The position numbers and the translations under genes are program-made. A stretch of DNA of 64,000 nt, taken from positions 145,426-209,425 of the forward strand of contig NZ_KB897905.1 of the NCBI RefSeq assembly GCF_000377205.1, read 5' to 3'. This DNA comes from Thioalkalivibrio sp. ALJ3. Lineage in GTDB: Bacteria; Pseudomonadota; Gammaproteobacteria; Ectothiorhodospirales; Ectothiorhodospiraceae. The notes below the pieces were generated by a model. It saw only the letters and a program-made list of their open reading frames with translations. It was not told where the DNA came from and searched no databases. Positions 54,380 through 62,340 of the stretch are shown piece by piece; the stretch's first letter is position 1; each line of letters starts with the position of its first letter.

Positions 54380-54474
54380 GTAGAATGCAATGAGCGCAGC
54401 GAATCGCATCACTCCAGGCGTGAAGCCTGTTTCAGCCCCAACGATGCGATTCGCTCCGCTCATCAGCTTCCTAC
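54380..54474. repeat. Dispersed palindromic repeat, copy 2
   Basis: ATGAGCGCAGCGAATCGCAT (54390-54409) and ATGCGATTCGCTCCGCTCAT (54444-54463) are inverse copies with one mismatch, bounded by GTAG (54380-54383) and CTAC (54471-54474). The left 20 bases are identical with the core of the copy at 15334-15420. The element lies between recN and the convergent cyclotransferase gene and could fold into a long hairpin that ends transcripts from either side. Confidence 0.7.
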
Positions 54475-54529
54475 CCCTCGCGGGCCGTGGAGCGGATGCT
54501 ACAGGATCACCACAAGTGGGCCATGCGGT

Positions 54530-55012
54530 TCAGGGCCGCGCTGGCCAGGTGCCGTCCACCAGATGGCGCGCGCCGGGCGGCAGACGCGGCATCCAGTAGA
54601 CCCAAAGGGCCGCCGGGCCATCCTCGGTCCAGGCGGGCACGAGTGCACGGCGATACTCGCCGCGGCCGTCCGGGCGGACGCCCTCGAGGGCATCGACGCG
54701 TGGCAGGGTCCGCCGCGGGTCGGGCAGGCGGATCCACTCGCCATGCACGACCTCCTGTGTCGTCTCAGGAAAAGGCGACGCCAGCCCCCGAAAACGGCGC
54801 TGACGCCCCGCGTCTCGGACAGGGTCCTGCCCGGCCTTCAGCAGAATGCTGCTGTCGGGGATCTGTACGGCGGGGTAGCCCACGGGCAGATCATAGAGCG
54901 ACCCCGCGATGGTGGCCGCACGAATCCAGAGGGCCCGCGCGCAGAATGTGCGGTGGTTGGCAAAGCCCTGCTTCAGCGTCCCGTACACGAACAGGTCGAC
55001 GTAGCCCGACAT
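54530..55012 (-). CDS. Gamma-glutamylcyclotransferase-like protein
   Basis: A 160-residue protein of the GGCT/AIG2 fold. The N-terminal YVDLFVYGTLKQGFANH holds the YGTLK substrate loop; AGSLYDLPVGYPAV follows, and the catalytic Glu is likely the one in RVDALEGV. These enzymes cyclise gamma-glutamyl peptides or amines to 5-oxoproline; the exact substrate is unknown. ATG 55012 lies 2 bases after the YcgN-like stop with GAGAG upstream, so it is co-translated. An ATG at 55048 is within the upstream gene and less likely. Confidence 0.83.
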   Translation of the reverse strand: MSGYVDLFVYGTLKQGFANHRTFCARALWIRAATIAGSLYDLPVGYPAVQIPDSSILLKAGQDPVRDAGRQRRFRGLASPFPETTQEVVHGEWIRLPDPRRTLPRVDALEGVRPDGRGEYRRALVPAWTEDGPAALWVYWMPRLPPGARHLVDGTWPARP

Positions 55013-55014
55013 CG

Positions 55015-55521
55015 CTACTCTCGCGGGAGCTTTACCACCGGGCGCCACAGACGCGCGGACTCCGGGACCTGACCGGGCCAGTCGACCACGTAGTCGATCA
55101 GAGGGAGATCAGGGGCATCGCACTCGCGGATGACCCGGCCGGCCACGGAGACGCGCGCGCGCTTGACCGTCTCCGGATCCCCCGTGAGCAGCGGGTGCCA
55201 GGTGGGCAGTGGCTGGCCCTCGAAGCGCAGCCGATAGGCGCAGGTAGGCGGCAGCCAGTGGTAGCTCGGGAGGTCCTGCAGGGTGAGCTGGATGCAATCG
55301 GGCACGAAGGAACGCCGGTTCGCGTAGTCCGAGCAGGCGCCCGTCTCGCAGTCGAGCAGATCACAGGCCAGCCAGGTAAAGGCAAGATCGCCCGAATCCT
55401 CGTCTTCCAGCTTGTGCAGGCAACAACGGCCGCAGCCGTCACAAAGGGCCTCCCACTCGGCGTGGTTCAGCGTCTCGAGCGGACGTTCCCAGAACGGGAC
55501 CTCGTCTGCAGGATCACTCAT
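55015..55521 (-). CDS. YcgN-like UPF0260 cysteine-cluster protein
   Basis: A 168-residue UPF0260/YcgN protein. FWERPLETLNHAEWEALCDGCGRCCLHKLED gives the start of the zinc/iron-sulfur-type cysteine cluster CDGCGRCC, with further cysteines in WLACDLLDCETGACSDY and PDCIQLT and PTCAYRL. The family is conserved in proteobacteria; its role is not established and metal binding is inferred from the cysteines. It overlaps the upstream gene by 8 bases and precedes the cyclotransferase gene by 2. Confidence 0.92.
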   Translation of the reverse strand: MSDPADEVPFWERPLETLNHAEWEALCDGCGRCCLHKLEDEDSGDLAFTWLACDLLDCETGACSDYANRRSFVPDCIQLTLQDLPSYHWLPPTCAYRLRFEGQPLPTWHPLLTGDPETVKRARVSVAGRVIRECDAPDLPLIDYVVDWPGQVPESARLWRPVVKLPRE

Positions 55522-56206
55522 GGTCCTCGCCGATCATGCGCCGCCCCTCGTCGCGCAGGCGATTCATGGTCTCGCCCCAGCGCTCCTGGGTCACATAGTG
55601 CATCAGCACGCGGCCCCGGCGCGGCACCATGATGGCCAGGCCGCGATCAGGATAAAGCCAGTAGCTGTGGTCGGAATCGACCTGCATCCGCTCGGCCGGT
55701 TCGCCAAAGCGCTCTTCCAGGACGTCGGGGGTCCAGCGCGCGCGGGGGATGTAGCTCATCTCCACGATCGGCACATTGCCCAGCGAACTGAGCGCCTCGT
55801 CGCTCAGCCCGTAGCGCCATGCCCCGCTGGGCATCGGCCGGTCGGAGGTCGTCTGGGACTCGATGCGATCAAGCTCGGCCTCGTCCAGATCCGGACGCAG
55901 CACCAGGTTCGTTTCGAACGGCGGGATGCGCGCATTCACGTAATAGGCCTCGACCGAACGGCTCCCGTCCGGGTCCACGAACAGGCGGATATCCGGTACC
56001 GGCAGGCGGCCCATCTGGTCGGCCATGGTCGATTCACCCAGCGTAAAGCCCAGCACGCGGGTGCGCTGCTCGTCGATCACCTGCACCTGCCAGGGCAGGT
56101 CGGTGAACTGCTGGGTACGCTGACCGCCCGGGTTGGAATAGACCCACATCGCCAGCGCCATGATCACGGCCATCGCGATCAGTCCCACGATCCAGCGTAT
56201 CTGCAT
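55514..56206 (-). CDS. Membrane-anchored protein of unknown function
   Basis: A 230-residue protein with one N-terminal membrane helix (IRWIVGLIAMAVIMALAMWVY) and a periplasmic domain. Conserved-looking segments include LPWQVQVIDEQRTRVLGFTLGESTMADQMGRLP, YYVNARIPPFETNLVL, and SYWLYPDRGLAIMVPRRGRVLMHYV. I do not recognise the family. ATG 56206 gives a normal anchor; the frame upstream to 56305 lies in the divergent promoter region. It overlaps the YcgN-like gene by 8 bases, so three genes form one unit. Confidence 0.75.
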   Translation of the reverse strand: MQIRWIVGLIAMAVIMALAMWVYSNPGGQRTQQFTDLPWQVQVIDEQRTRVLGFTLGESTMADQMGRLPVPDIRLFVDPDGSRSVEAYYVNARIPPFETNLVLRPDLDEAELDRIESQTTSDRPMPSGAWRYGLSDEALSSLGNVPIVEMSYIPRARWTPDVLEERFGEPAERMQVDSDHSYWLYPDRGLAIMVPRRGRVLMHYVTQERWGETMNRLRDEGRRMIGEDHE

Positions 56207-56252
56207 GCGTTGCACTCTCCGACGCGGGGCGGCCCCGGCGCGCCGGCTCTCG

Positions 56253-56258
56253 TATAAT
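56253..56258 (+). promoter_or_regulatory. Probable -10 box of the WaaA-like gene
   Basis: A perfect TATAAT lies 38 bases upstream of the ATG at 56296, in the divergent spacer with the membrane-anchored protein gene. No good -35 box is present at 16-18 bases. Confidence 0.45.
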
Positions 56259-56295
56259 GCCGGCCCTCCCGCTGACCACCGGATGACAGCACGCC

Positions 56296-57420
56296 ATGTT
56301 CTCACGTTTGTCCGCCTGGATCACCGCCCGCTCCGTGCCTGCCGGCAGTGCCGGTCGCATCGTCCTGCTGGCCCCGAAAAAGACCCTGCTGGCCGCCGGC
56401 GACTGGCTCGACGACCTGGCCGCCACCGTGGGCCCACTAACGCTCGGCGTAACCGATGCCGAACGTGATGGGGGCTTGCCCGACCCGGGTGGTGACCGGC
56501 CCGCAGTGGCACTGCCGCCGGAGCTGGCCCTGGAACGCCTGGCACGCCTGCAGCCACGAGCCGTGGTCGTCATCGGCCCGGTCGGCGAACTGGGCTCGTC
56601 ACTCGCCACGATCAGCGCGCCCCGCCTCTGGGTAAACGCCGAGGGCGACGCCTCGACCGACATCGAGTGGGCCGAGGTCTTCGCCGCGCGCGATCAGGCC
56701 TGCAACGCGCCTGGGGCACGGGTAATCGGCGACCCAATCGCCGGTGCCGTCGATCTGCCCGCGGCCCCGGCTCCCGACACGGACTTCTGCGAACGCTTTC
56801 GCGAATACCACGAGAAGGGGCACCCCATCCTGCTCGCCCCCAACACGGGGCCTGGCGAGGAGGCCTTTGCGTTCGCGGTACTGTTCGCCGTGCTGCGCAA
56901 GACCGCGGCGATCCTGCTGCTGGCGCCCGCGGACCGCGAGCGCCACGAGCCGGTGTACCGCGACGCGATCAAGTATTCGCTCCCGATCATCCGCCACAAC
57001 CGCTTCATGACGTCCTTTGTGCCCCGCAAGAATCGGGTCTATTACATTGAGGATCCCGACACCCTGCACTCGGCCTACGGTTGCGCGCACGTGACCCTCC
57101 CTGGCGGCACACTGGCCGCTAGCGAGACGCCACCGGACCTCGGGCTGCCCCTGGCTCACGGCAGTGCCGTTATTTGTGGACCGGCGGAGAACCCGACTCA
57201 GCCGGACGCCGCCACCCGTCTGCGCCTGGCCGCCGAGCACACCGGCCTGGTTTCGCGCTGCAGCACACCAGAAGAGGTGGCCGACGAGGTGCTCGCACGC
57301 CTGGCAGAGAGCCGGACCGCACAGGATCGACGCGACGACCTGGCGCAATGGCAGCAGCGCCAGGCCAATGCCCGCTCCAGCGTTCGCGATGCCCTGACCG
57401 ACAGTCTCGCCAACACATGA
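56296..57420 (+). CDS. GT-B glycosyltransferase-like protein (distantly WaaA-like)
   Basis: A 374-residue protein. The N-terminal half has RIVLLAPKKTLLAAGDWLDDL and PRAVVVIGPVGELGSSLATISAPRLWVNA. The C-terminal half has HPILLAPNTGPGEEAFAFAVLFAVLRKTAAILLLAP, RHNRFMTSFVP, NRVYYIEDPDTLHSAYGCAHVTLPGGTLAASETPPDLGLPLAHGSAVICGP. The order 'THPGEE', 'HP(E)R', 'DTMGEL...Y..ADV..GGSL...G..P..G.PV..GP' of Kdo transferases (GT30, WaaA) is recognisable but altered, so a divergent GT-B enzyme or an inactive relative is likely. Donor and acceptor are unknown. No LPS genes flank it. Confidence 0.55.
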   Translation: MFSRLSAWITARSVPAGSAGRIVLLAPKKTLLAAGDWLDDLAATVGPLTLGVTDAERDGGLPDPGGDRPAVALPPELALERLARLQPRAVVVIGPVGELGSSLATISAPRLWVNAEGDASTDIEWAEVFAARDQACNAPGARVIGDPIAGAVDLPAAPAPDTDFCERFREYHEKGHPILLAPNTGPGEEAFAFAVLFAVLRKTAAILLLAPADRERHEPVYRDAIKYSLPIIRHNRFMTSFVPRKNRVYYIEDPDTLHSAYGCAHVTLPGGTLAASETPPDLGLPLAHGSAVICGPAENPTQPDAATRLRLAAEHTGLVSRCSTPEEVADEVLARLAESRTAQDRRDDLAQWQQRQANARSSVRDALTDSLANT

Positions 57421-57442
57421 AGCGTCTTCCAAGTAATTGATC

Positions 57443-57448
57443 TATAAT
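57443..57448 (+). promoter_or_regulatory. -10 box in AT-rich spacer before small genes
   Basis: A perfect TATAAT stands in an AT-rich 59-base spacer (57421-57479) between the WaaA-like gene and the small gene at 57480. The -35 region is weak. It suggests that the two following small genes have their own promoter. Confidence 0.5.
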
Positions 57449-57479
57449 TATCAAGACGTTCATTAAACGGATTCACTCG

Positions 57480-57695
57480 ATGATCGATGGTAGCGCGTCC
57501 CTGACGGGCATCCAGAACGGTGTCACCAGCATGCGCGAGCAGGCGCATACGGTGGCCACCGAGCCGGCCGGCGGGCGCGAAAGCACGACCGCACAGGTCG
57601 GCATGATTGCGAGCCAGAACCAGGTCGAGGCCTCGGTGAAGACCCTGCAGGCCGAAGACCGGTTGATCGGGTCGCTGCTGGACGTGCGCGCCTGA
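57480..57695 (+). CDS. Small protein of unknown function (71 aa)
   Basis: A 71-residue protein starting MIDGSASLTGIQNGVTSMREQ and ending IASQNQVEASVKTLQAEDRLIGSLLDVRA. It has no signal peptide or membrane segment; the C-terminal half is a likely amphipathic helix. The pattern of a Gln/Val-rich helix ending 'LLD' recalls small proteins annotated near motility genes, but I cannot name a family. A perfect -10 box upstream and a following gene 25 bases later on the same strand support that it is real. Confidence 0.6.
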   Translation: MIDGSASLTGIQNGVTSMREQAHTVATEPAGGRESTTAQVGMIASQNQVEASVKTLQAEDRLIGSLLDVRA

Positions 57696-57720
57696 GACAA
57701 CGGGTTCCGGGAGGCGGACG

Positions 57721-58164
57721 ATGGAAGTCCCAGTCAGTAATCCTTCAGCGGCGGTCCCGCTCGGCACCCGGCCGACGGGCTCTGATCGCCTGGGGCTCGG
57801 CCAGACTTCGGCACCCGCGGAGTTTGATCGCCCACTGAACGACCCCGAGGCCGGCGAGGCCCGCCGCCCGATCGAGGACGACGCGGAACAGGATAGCGAT
57901 CGCCGCGGTGGCGACCAGAGTGACCGCACACTGGAGTTCGACGCGCGTTCCGAACAGGAACTGTCGAGCCGTGCGCGCATCAGCGCCGAGCAGGAGGCGG
58001 CCCGCATGCGCCGCGATGGCGACACGCTGGACGATGCAGCGATTCATGATGGCAGTTCGCTGGGGCAGGACGGCGTCGAGGCCTTGCGCCGCCGGGTGGA
58101 ACTGGCCGTGCGCCTGGCAGGCCCCACCGAGGAGCCACGGCGCGAACTTAACGTGGTGGTCTAG
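57721..58164 (+). CDS. Hydrophilic hypothetical protein (147 aa)
   Basis: A 147-residue, very charged and probably mostly disordered protein. Segments include RPLNDPEAGEARRPIEDDAEQDSDRRGGDQSDRTLEF and RARISAEQEAARMRRDGD, with a C-terminal helix EALRRRVELAVRLAGP. No known domain. The ribosome site GGGAGGCGG precedes ATG 57721 at a good distance. It follows the 71-residue gene by 25 bases; the two probably form an operon of unknown function. Confidence 0.6.
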   Translation: MEVPVSNPSAAVPLGTRPTGSDRLGLGQTSAPAEFDRPLNDPEAGEARRPIEDDAEQDSDRRGGDQSDRTLEFDARSEQELSSRARISAEQEAARMRRDGDTLDDAAIHDGSSLGQDGVEALRRRVELAVRLAGPTEEPRRELNVVV

Positions 58165-58194
58165 TCACGCCACCTTAAGCACCAACCCCGCCGA

Positions 58195-58866
58195 TTATTG
58201 CAGCCGCGTCACCGGCTGTCCCTGGCTTTGCAGCCACTCGCGGGCCTTCTCGCCCGCATGCAGGCGTTCGTCAGGGGTCAGTTCTCGGGCCACGCGCTCG
58301 CGATAACGGGCCGCGTTGGCCACACCCATCTCGGCGGCAATCGCATACCACTTGAACGCCGACACGTCCGAGCGCTCCACACCCTCGCCCATCGCGAACA
58401 AACGTCCCAGATTCGAGGCACCTCGTCCCTCGCCGCCCTCGGCTGCCAGCAGATACCACTGCGCGGCCTGTTCGGCGTCCTGCGGCAGCCCGCGCCCTTC
58501 ATCGAACTTGAGTCCGAGATTGAACATCGCCTGAGCATTGCCGCGCTCGGCCGCTACGTGAAACCAGCGGGCGGCCTCGTTGGCATCGGGGGCAACGCCA
58601 TCGCCCTGTTCGTAAAGGACGGCGAGATTGAAAGCGGCATCGGGAAAGCCTGCCTCCGCTGCACGGCGGTACCAGCGCGCGGCCGCCTCCGGATCGCGCG
58701 GCTGATATTGTCCCTCGTCGGCCAGCACCCCCAGGTTGTAGGCGCAGCGGGCATCGCCAGCAGCGGCACCGGCCCGCCAGCCATCGATCGCAGCTTCGAT
58801 ATCACCACGTCCCCAGGCCTTGCGGGCCTGCTCCACGAGATTTTCCAGTTCAGGGGTATCGGCCAT
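58195..58866 (-). CDS. Sel1-like repeat protein
   Basis: A 223-residue protein of tandem Sel1-like (TPR-related) repeats of about 36 residues: AYNLGVLADEGQ, AAFNLAVLYEQGDGV, AMFNLGLKFDEGRGL and ASNLGRLFAMGEGV each begin a unit, with AARWYRRAAEAG-type second helices. It has no signal peptide, so it is probably a cytoplasmic protein-interaction scaffold. ATG 58866 (MADTPELENLVEQARKAW) is chosen; the frame upstream to 59070 lacks repeats. The 240-base spacer upstream holds no other gene that I can support. Confidence 0.85.
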   Translation of the reverse strand: MADTPELENLVEQARKAWGRGDIEAAIDGWRAGAAAGDARCAYNLGVLADEGQYQPRDPEAAARWYRRAAEAGFPDAAFNLAVLYEQGDGVAPDANEAARWFHVAAERGNAQAMFNLGLKFDEGRGLPQDAEQAAQWYLLAAEGGEGRGASNLGRLFAMGEGVERSDVSAFKWYAIAAEMGVANAARYRERVARELTPDERLHAGEKAREWLQSQGQPVTRLQ

Positions 58867-59107
58867 GATCGGTTCTTTGTTACCCAGTCGCTTCCGGGAC
58901 TCTCGGCATCGATATGAGTTCAACTTTACCGGGCGCCACGCCGGGGGTCGATTCGGCACACGGTCTTTCGTGATACCCGGCACAGGCGCAGTTGAAGCAG
59001 AAAATTCGGTCGAACTCGTGACGCCTGGGACTGTCCCCTGCTCCGAAAGCTCGGTGTTTTTTTCACACACCTCTCACACCAAGCCTTCGAGGAAGAGGAG
59101 AGTAACC

Positions 59108-59371
59108 ATGAAACGATCCACTGGAATTCTGGCGACGCTTGCGATCGCCCCGTTCGCCCTGCTGGTCGGCTGTGGCGATGGCGAAATGGACATGGAAGAG
59201 TTCGAGCAGCAGCAGATGGAGCAGCAGGAACAAGGCGGGGGCGAACCGATGCAGCCACCGGCCGACGAGGGTATGCAACAGCAGCAGCCCCCGCAGGAAG
59301 GCGGCCAGATGCCGGACGAAGAGGGCAGCATGGAACCACCCGCGGACGGGGGTGGCGAACAGGACTTCTAG
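59108..59371 (+). CDS. Low-complexity small lipoprotein
   Basis: An 87-residue lipoprotein precursor with lipobox LVGC (Cys22). The mature part is a low-complexity chain of Gln, Glu, Met, Pro and Gly (EFEQQQMEQQEQGGGEPMQPP..., ending GGGEQDF) with no aromatic core, probably unstructured. ATG 59108 is preceded by a GAGGAAGAGGAGAG purine tract. The function is unknown. It is followed by a strong terminator at 59396 and faces another small lipoprotein gene on the opposite strand. Confidence 0.75.
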   Translation: MKRSTGILATLAIAPFALLVGCGDGEMDMEEFEQQQMEQQEQGGGEPMQPPADEGMQQQQPPQEGGQMPDEEGSMEPPADGGGEQDF

Positions 59372-59395
59372 TCCTGCCGCCCGCCTGAAGCGCAC

Positions 59396-59426
59396 AAAGG
59401 GAGGGGCCTGGCCCCTCCTTTTTTGT
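59396..59426 (+). terminator. Intrinsic terminator of the 59108 lipoprotein gene
   Basis: GGAGGGGC (59400-59407) and GCCCCTCC (59411-59418) form an 8-bp stem with a 3-base loop, followed by six T residues. Confidence 0.9.
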
Positions 59427-59449
59427 GTCTGGCCGACTGCCTCGAACCG

Positions 59450-59482
59450 CAAAAAAGAGGGCAGCGGCACAGGCCGCTGCCC
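59450..59482 (-). terminator. Intrinsic terminator of the 59512 lipoprotein gene
   Basis: GGGCAGCGGC (59459-59468) and GCCGCTGCCC (59473-59482) form a perfect 10-bp stem with a 4-base loop. On the minus strand it is followed by CTCTTTTTT. Confidence 0.88.
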
Positions 59483-59511
59483 TTTCACGCCAGCACCCTG
59501 ACAACGAACAA

Positions 59512-59703
59512 TCAGTTGTCGAAGGTGTCTTCCATCTCGTCACCAGCGTCGTCCATCGCATCGCCGGCATCGTCCATGGCGTCATCAATGTCTTCGCCCG
59601 CCTCTTCGGCCGGACCCTGGGTATCGCAGCCGGCGAGGCTGGCACCGCCCAGCGCCAGCATCAGCGCCAGGAAGAAAATCGTCAGTCGGGATTTGTCGAG
59701 CAT
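59512..59703 (-). CDS. Tiny acidic lipoprotein
   Basis: A 63-residue lipoprotein precursor with signal peptide and lipobox LAGC (Cys26). The mature chain of 38 residues is nearly all Asp, Glu, Ala, Gly and Met with an internal repeat (DDAMDDAGDAMDDAGDEM), strongly acidic and likely an alpha-helix. The size recalls entericidin-type peptides, but the composition is different (no basic residues) and I cannot assign a function. A dedicated terminator follows at 59450-59482. Confidence 0.75.
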   Translation of the reverse strand: MLDKSRLTIFFLALMLALGGASLAGCDTQGPAEEAGEDIDDAMDDAGDAMDDAGDEMEDTFDN

Positions 59704-59892
59704 CGGTTCACTCCTTTACCGGAAAATGGATCCTTCAAGTAGATAGTCCAATCGGCGACCTCTGTCGAGGACCGCCGCTTGCTGGACTCGGGCATTGGGA
59801 CCATAAACCAGCCGGAATGATCGCCGCTCCGCCCACCGGCCCCGCCACACTGTGATCGCCGTCTGGTTTTCGGCGGGCTCGCTGGCAAACCA

Positions 59893-62064
59893 TCAGAAAC
59901 GGGCATTCAGCGAGACGAACAGGCGCCGGGGCTCGTAGAGGTTGTTGTAGACATTGCTGAAGGTGGTTTCTCCGGTGTCCTCCCGGGTATAGGGCCGGTA
60001 ATCCTTGAAGTCCTTGTCGAAGAGGTTGTAGATCGTCGCGTTCAGGGTGACGTTCTCGGAAATGTGGTACGCGGCACCGACGTTCACCATCGTGAACCCG
60101 TGGAAATCCCCCAGGGCATCGTAGGCACCCTGCGCGCTGCCGCCGTCCTGCGGCTCGTGATAATTGCGCGGGCGGAAGGCGCTCGAACGGTACTCGGCCT
60201 CGGCGAAGGCCTCGACCCGCGGGGTCGCCTGCCAGTCCAGTCGGGCATTCAGCATGTGCTCGGGCACGCTGGCCAACGGGTCGCCGACGTTGCTGGCGGC
60301 GGTCCCGCCCCGTTTCACCTCGCTGTCCGTCCAGGTGTAGTTGGCCGAGAACGCCCAGTTGGGCGCAAAGCGGTAGCGCGTCGCAAGCTCGACCCCCCGC
60401 ACCACGGACTCGCCAATATTCACGTCGATGCCTTCATTGGCCCCGGTGCCACGCTCGATCTTGTCCTTGAGCTCGTTGCGGAACACGGTCGCCTGAGCCG
60501 AAAAGTCCTGGCGGTTGTCATAGGCGACAGTGAACTCGACGTTGGTGCTGCGCTCGGGCTCCAGGTCCGGATTGCCGAACAGCGGCGTGGAGCCCCCGTC
60601 GCCATAGCCGATCACCCCGTCGCTGATCTGTTCGATGTACGGGGCGCGAAAGCCCTGGCCGATCCCGCCCTTGAGCGTGACGGTGTCCGTCGCACTGAAC
60701 ACCCCGTAAAGGCGCGGTGTAATCTGACTACTGAAGTTCTCGTTGTCGTCAAACCGCAGACCACCGGTCAGGGTGAAGCGGTCCGTCATGAACCACTCGT
60801 CTTCGACGAACAGGCTGTACTGCCAGAAGGACAGCGAATCCGGCAGGATGCCGTCTTCCAGCTTCGGACGCAGATACTGCCCCCCGACCGTCAGCACGTG
60901 GTCATCCAGATACGTGACCACCTGAGTATCCAGGATTGTGGTGTCCAGGCGGAGCGTTCGCGGTGCGCCTTCGCGCGAGGAATCCGGAACGGCCCCCTCG
61001 TTGATCGTACGCCCGAGCGTCTCCACCCGATCCTGGGTCAGAGTGGTCTCCCAGGTCCCGAAGTCGTAATCGCCCCGATGGCCGAGACGCACCTGATCGC
61101 GCTGGAACTCGAGTTCGCGCGAATATCCGCGCAGGAAGTCCTCGCGTGAATCGCCCGTGCCCGTCAGGCGCCCGAGCTGTCCGCGCGAGTTGTCGTAGCT
61201 TTGCCGCGTGGTATCCAGCCGCAGGGAGAATTCATCCTGCGCATTGGGTGTAAACAGCAGGCGGCCGCCAAAGGTCTCGACATTCGCGCTCGTCGGGTTC
61301 TGCCCCATAGTGCGGTTGTCCGTCAGGCTGGGCTCGGTGCCGGGGATGTCGATGCTGGAGGCCGAACGCTCGTACAGACGGGTATATAGCTGCATGGACA
61401 GGCGTTGGTCCACCAGCGGGCCGGCAAGATAGCCCTCCAGGGTGGAGTAGCCGCCAAAGTCGGAATCCGACTGGAACGTATGCCCCAGCGTCGCGGAGCC
61501 CTCCCACTCGTCGTCCGGCTTGCGGGTGATGATGTTGACCACGCCTCCGATCGCGTCGGAGCCATACAGGGTCGACATCGGCCCGCGAATCACCTCGATC
61601 CGTTCGATGGCCGCAACCGGAGGGATGAACACGCTGGAGGTATCAGTGAACGCATTCGGGGCCACGGTGCCGGAGACGTTCTGGCGTACGCCATCGATCA
61701 GCACCAGGGTGTACTCCTCGGGCAGCCCGCGCAGGCTGATCGTCTGATTGCCAGTCTTGCCGCTGCGGGCATCCAACGAGCGTACGTTCACCCCTTCGAT
61801 CCCGCGCAGTGCGTCCGCGAGGCTGGTGACCTCGCGGCGCTCCAGCTCTTCGCGCGTCACCACGGAGATGCTGGCCGGCGCCTGTTCGAGATCCTGCTCG
61901 AAACCGCCCGCCGTGATGACGACCGGTGCCAGGCGTTGTTCTTCCTCTGGCGGGTTGGCCTGTACCGCCTCCTGGGCGTGGACGACCGAAACAGCGAACG
62001 GAAAGCCGAGAGCGGCGCTGGCGATACCAGCCAGCAGCGGAGTATTGCGGGTTGTTTCGAGCAT
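59893..62064 (-). CDS. TonB-dependent outer membrane receptor (FepA/CirA type)
   Basis: A 723-residue receptor: signal peptide (to about residue 30), TonB box-like region (APVVITAGG), plug domain (QAPASISVVTREELERREVTSLADALRGIEGVNV, SLRGLPEEYTLVLIDGVRQ, IERIEVIRGPMSTLYGSDAIGGVVNIITR) and a 22-strand barrel ending in Phe (RRLFVSLNARF). A FRAP motif (GFRAPYIEQIS) and GNPDLEPERS occur, as in heme and siderophore receptors, but no His lies between them. The ligand is therefore uncertain: iron-siderophore or heme. It is the last gene of the tonB-exbB-exbD-hemP unit, 102 bases after hemP. Confidence 0.92.
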   Translation of the reverse strand: MLETTRNTPLLAGIASAALGFPFAVSVVHAQEAVQANPPEEEQRLAPVVITAGGFEQDLEQAPASISVVTREELERREVTSLADALRGIEGVNVRSLDARSGKTGNQTISLRGLPEEYTLVLIDGVRQNVSGTVAPNAFTDTSSVFIPPVAAIERIEVIRGPMSTLYGSDAIGGVVNIITRKPDDEWEGSATLGHTFQSDSDFGGYSTLEGYLAGPLVDQRLSMQLYTRLYERSASSIDIPGTEPSLTDNRTMGQNPTSANVETFGGRLLFTPNAQDEFSLRLDTTRQSYDNSRGQLGRLTGTGDSREDFLRGYSRELEFQRDQVRLGHRGDYDFGTWETTLTQDRVETLGRTINEGAVPDSSREGAPRTLRLDTTILDTQVVTYLDDHVLTVGGQYLRPKLEDGILPDSLSFWQYSLFVEDEWFMTDRFTLTGGLRFDDNENFSSQITPRLYGVFSATDTVTLKGGIGQGFRAPYIEQISDGVIGYGDGGSTPLFGNPDLEPERSTNVEFTVAYDNRQDFSAQATVFRNELKDKIERGTGANEGIDVNIGESVVRGVELATRYRFAPNWAFSANYTWTDSEVKRGGTAASNVGDPLASVPEHMLNARLDWQATPRVEAFAEAEYRSSAFRPRNYHEPQDGGSAQGAYDALGDFHGFTMVNVGAAYHISENVTLNATIYNLFDKDFKDYRPYTREDTGETTFSNVYNNLYEPRRLFVSLNARF

Positions 62065-62166
62065 GACGCAGTCTCCCTTTTGTAAAGGTCGCCCCCTTCA
62101 CGGGGCCGGGAGGCTGGCTGGCTCGAACCGGGGTCTCGCTGGCTGGCATTCGGATTTTGGACAGGC

Positions 62167-62340
62167 TTACTTGGTCAGGATCAGTTTGTCGTTGGCAGTC
62201 TGGCGCAGGGTGTACCACTCGCCCCGGTGCCGGATACGGATCTGGCGCGCGGGACCGAGCAGGTCCTCGCTGGCCACCTCGCGCGGGCCGGCGGCCGGGC
62301 GCGAAGATGATGAACCGATGGTTCTGTCTCGCGCGTTCAT
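62167..62340 (-). CDS. hemP: Hemin uptake protein HemP
   Basis: A 57-residue protein reading from ATG 62340: a variable Ser/Ala/Pro-rich start, then ARQIRIRHRGEWYTLRQTAN and DKLILTK at the very end. This basic beta-hairpin with terminal L(I/L)LTK is the signature of the HemP/HmuP family, small proteins needed for expression of heme-uptake receptors in several proteobacteria. The start overlaps the exbD stop by 4 bases (ATGA). It lies directly upstream of the TonB-dependent receptor, supporting a link to heme or iron uptake. Confidence 0.87.
   Translation of the reverse strand: MNARDRTIGSSSSRPAAGPREVASEDLLGPARQIRIRHRGEWYTLRQTANDKLILTK

Noticed and set aside
62065..62166. Fur box before the TonB-dependent receptor
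   Set aside because: No sequence close to GATAATGATAATCATTATC is visible here; the operon promoter is probably upstream of tonB, outside the window.
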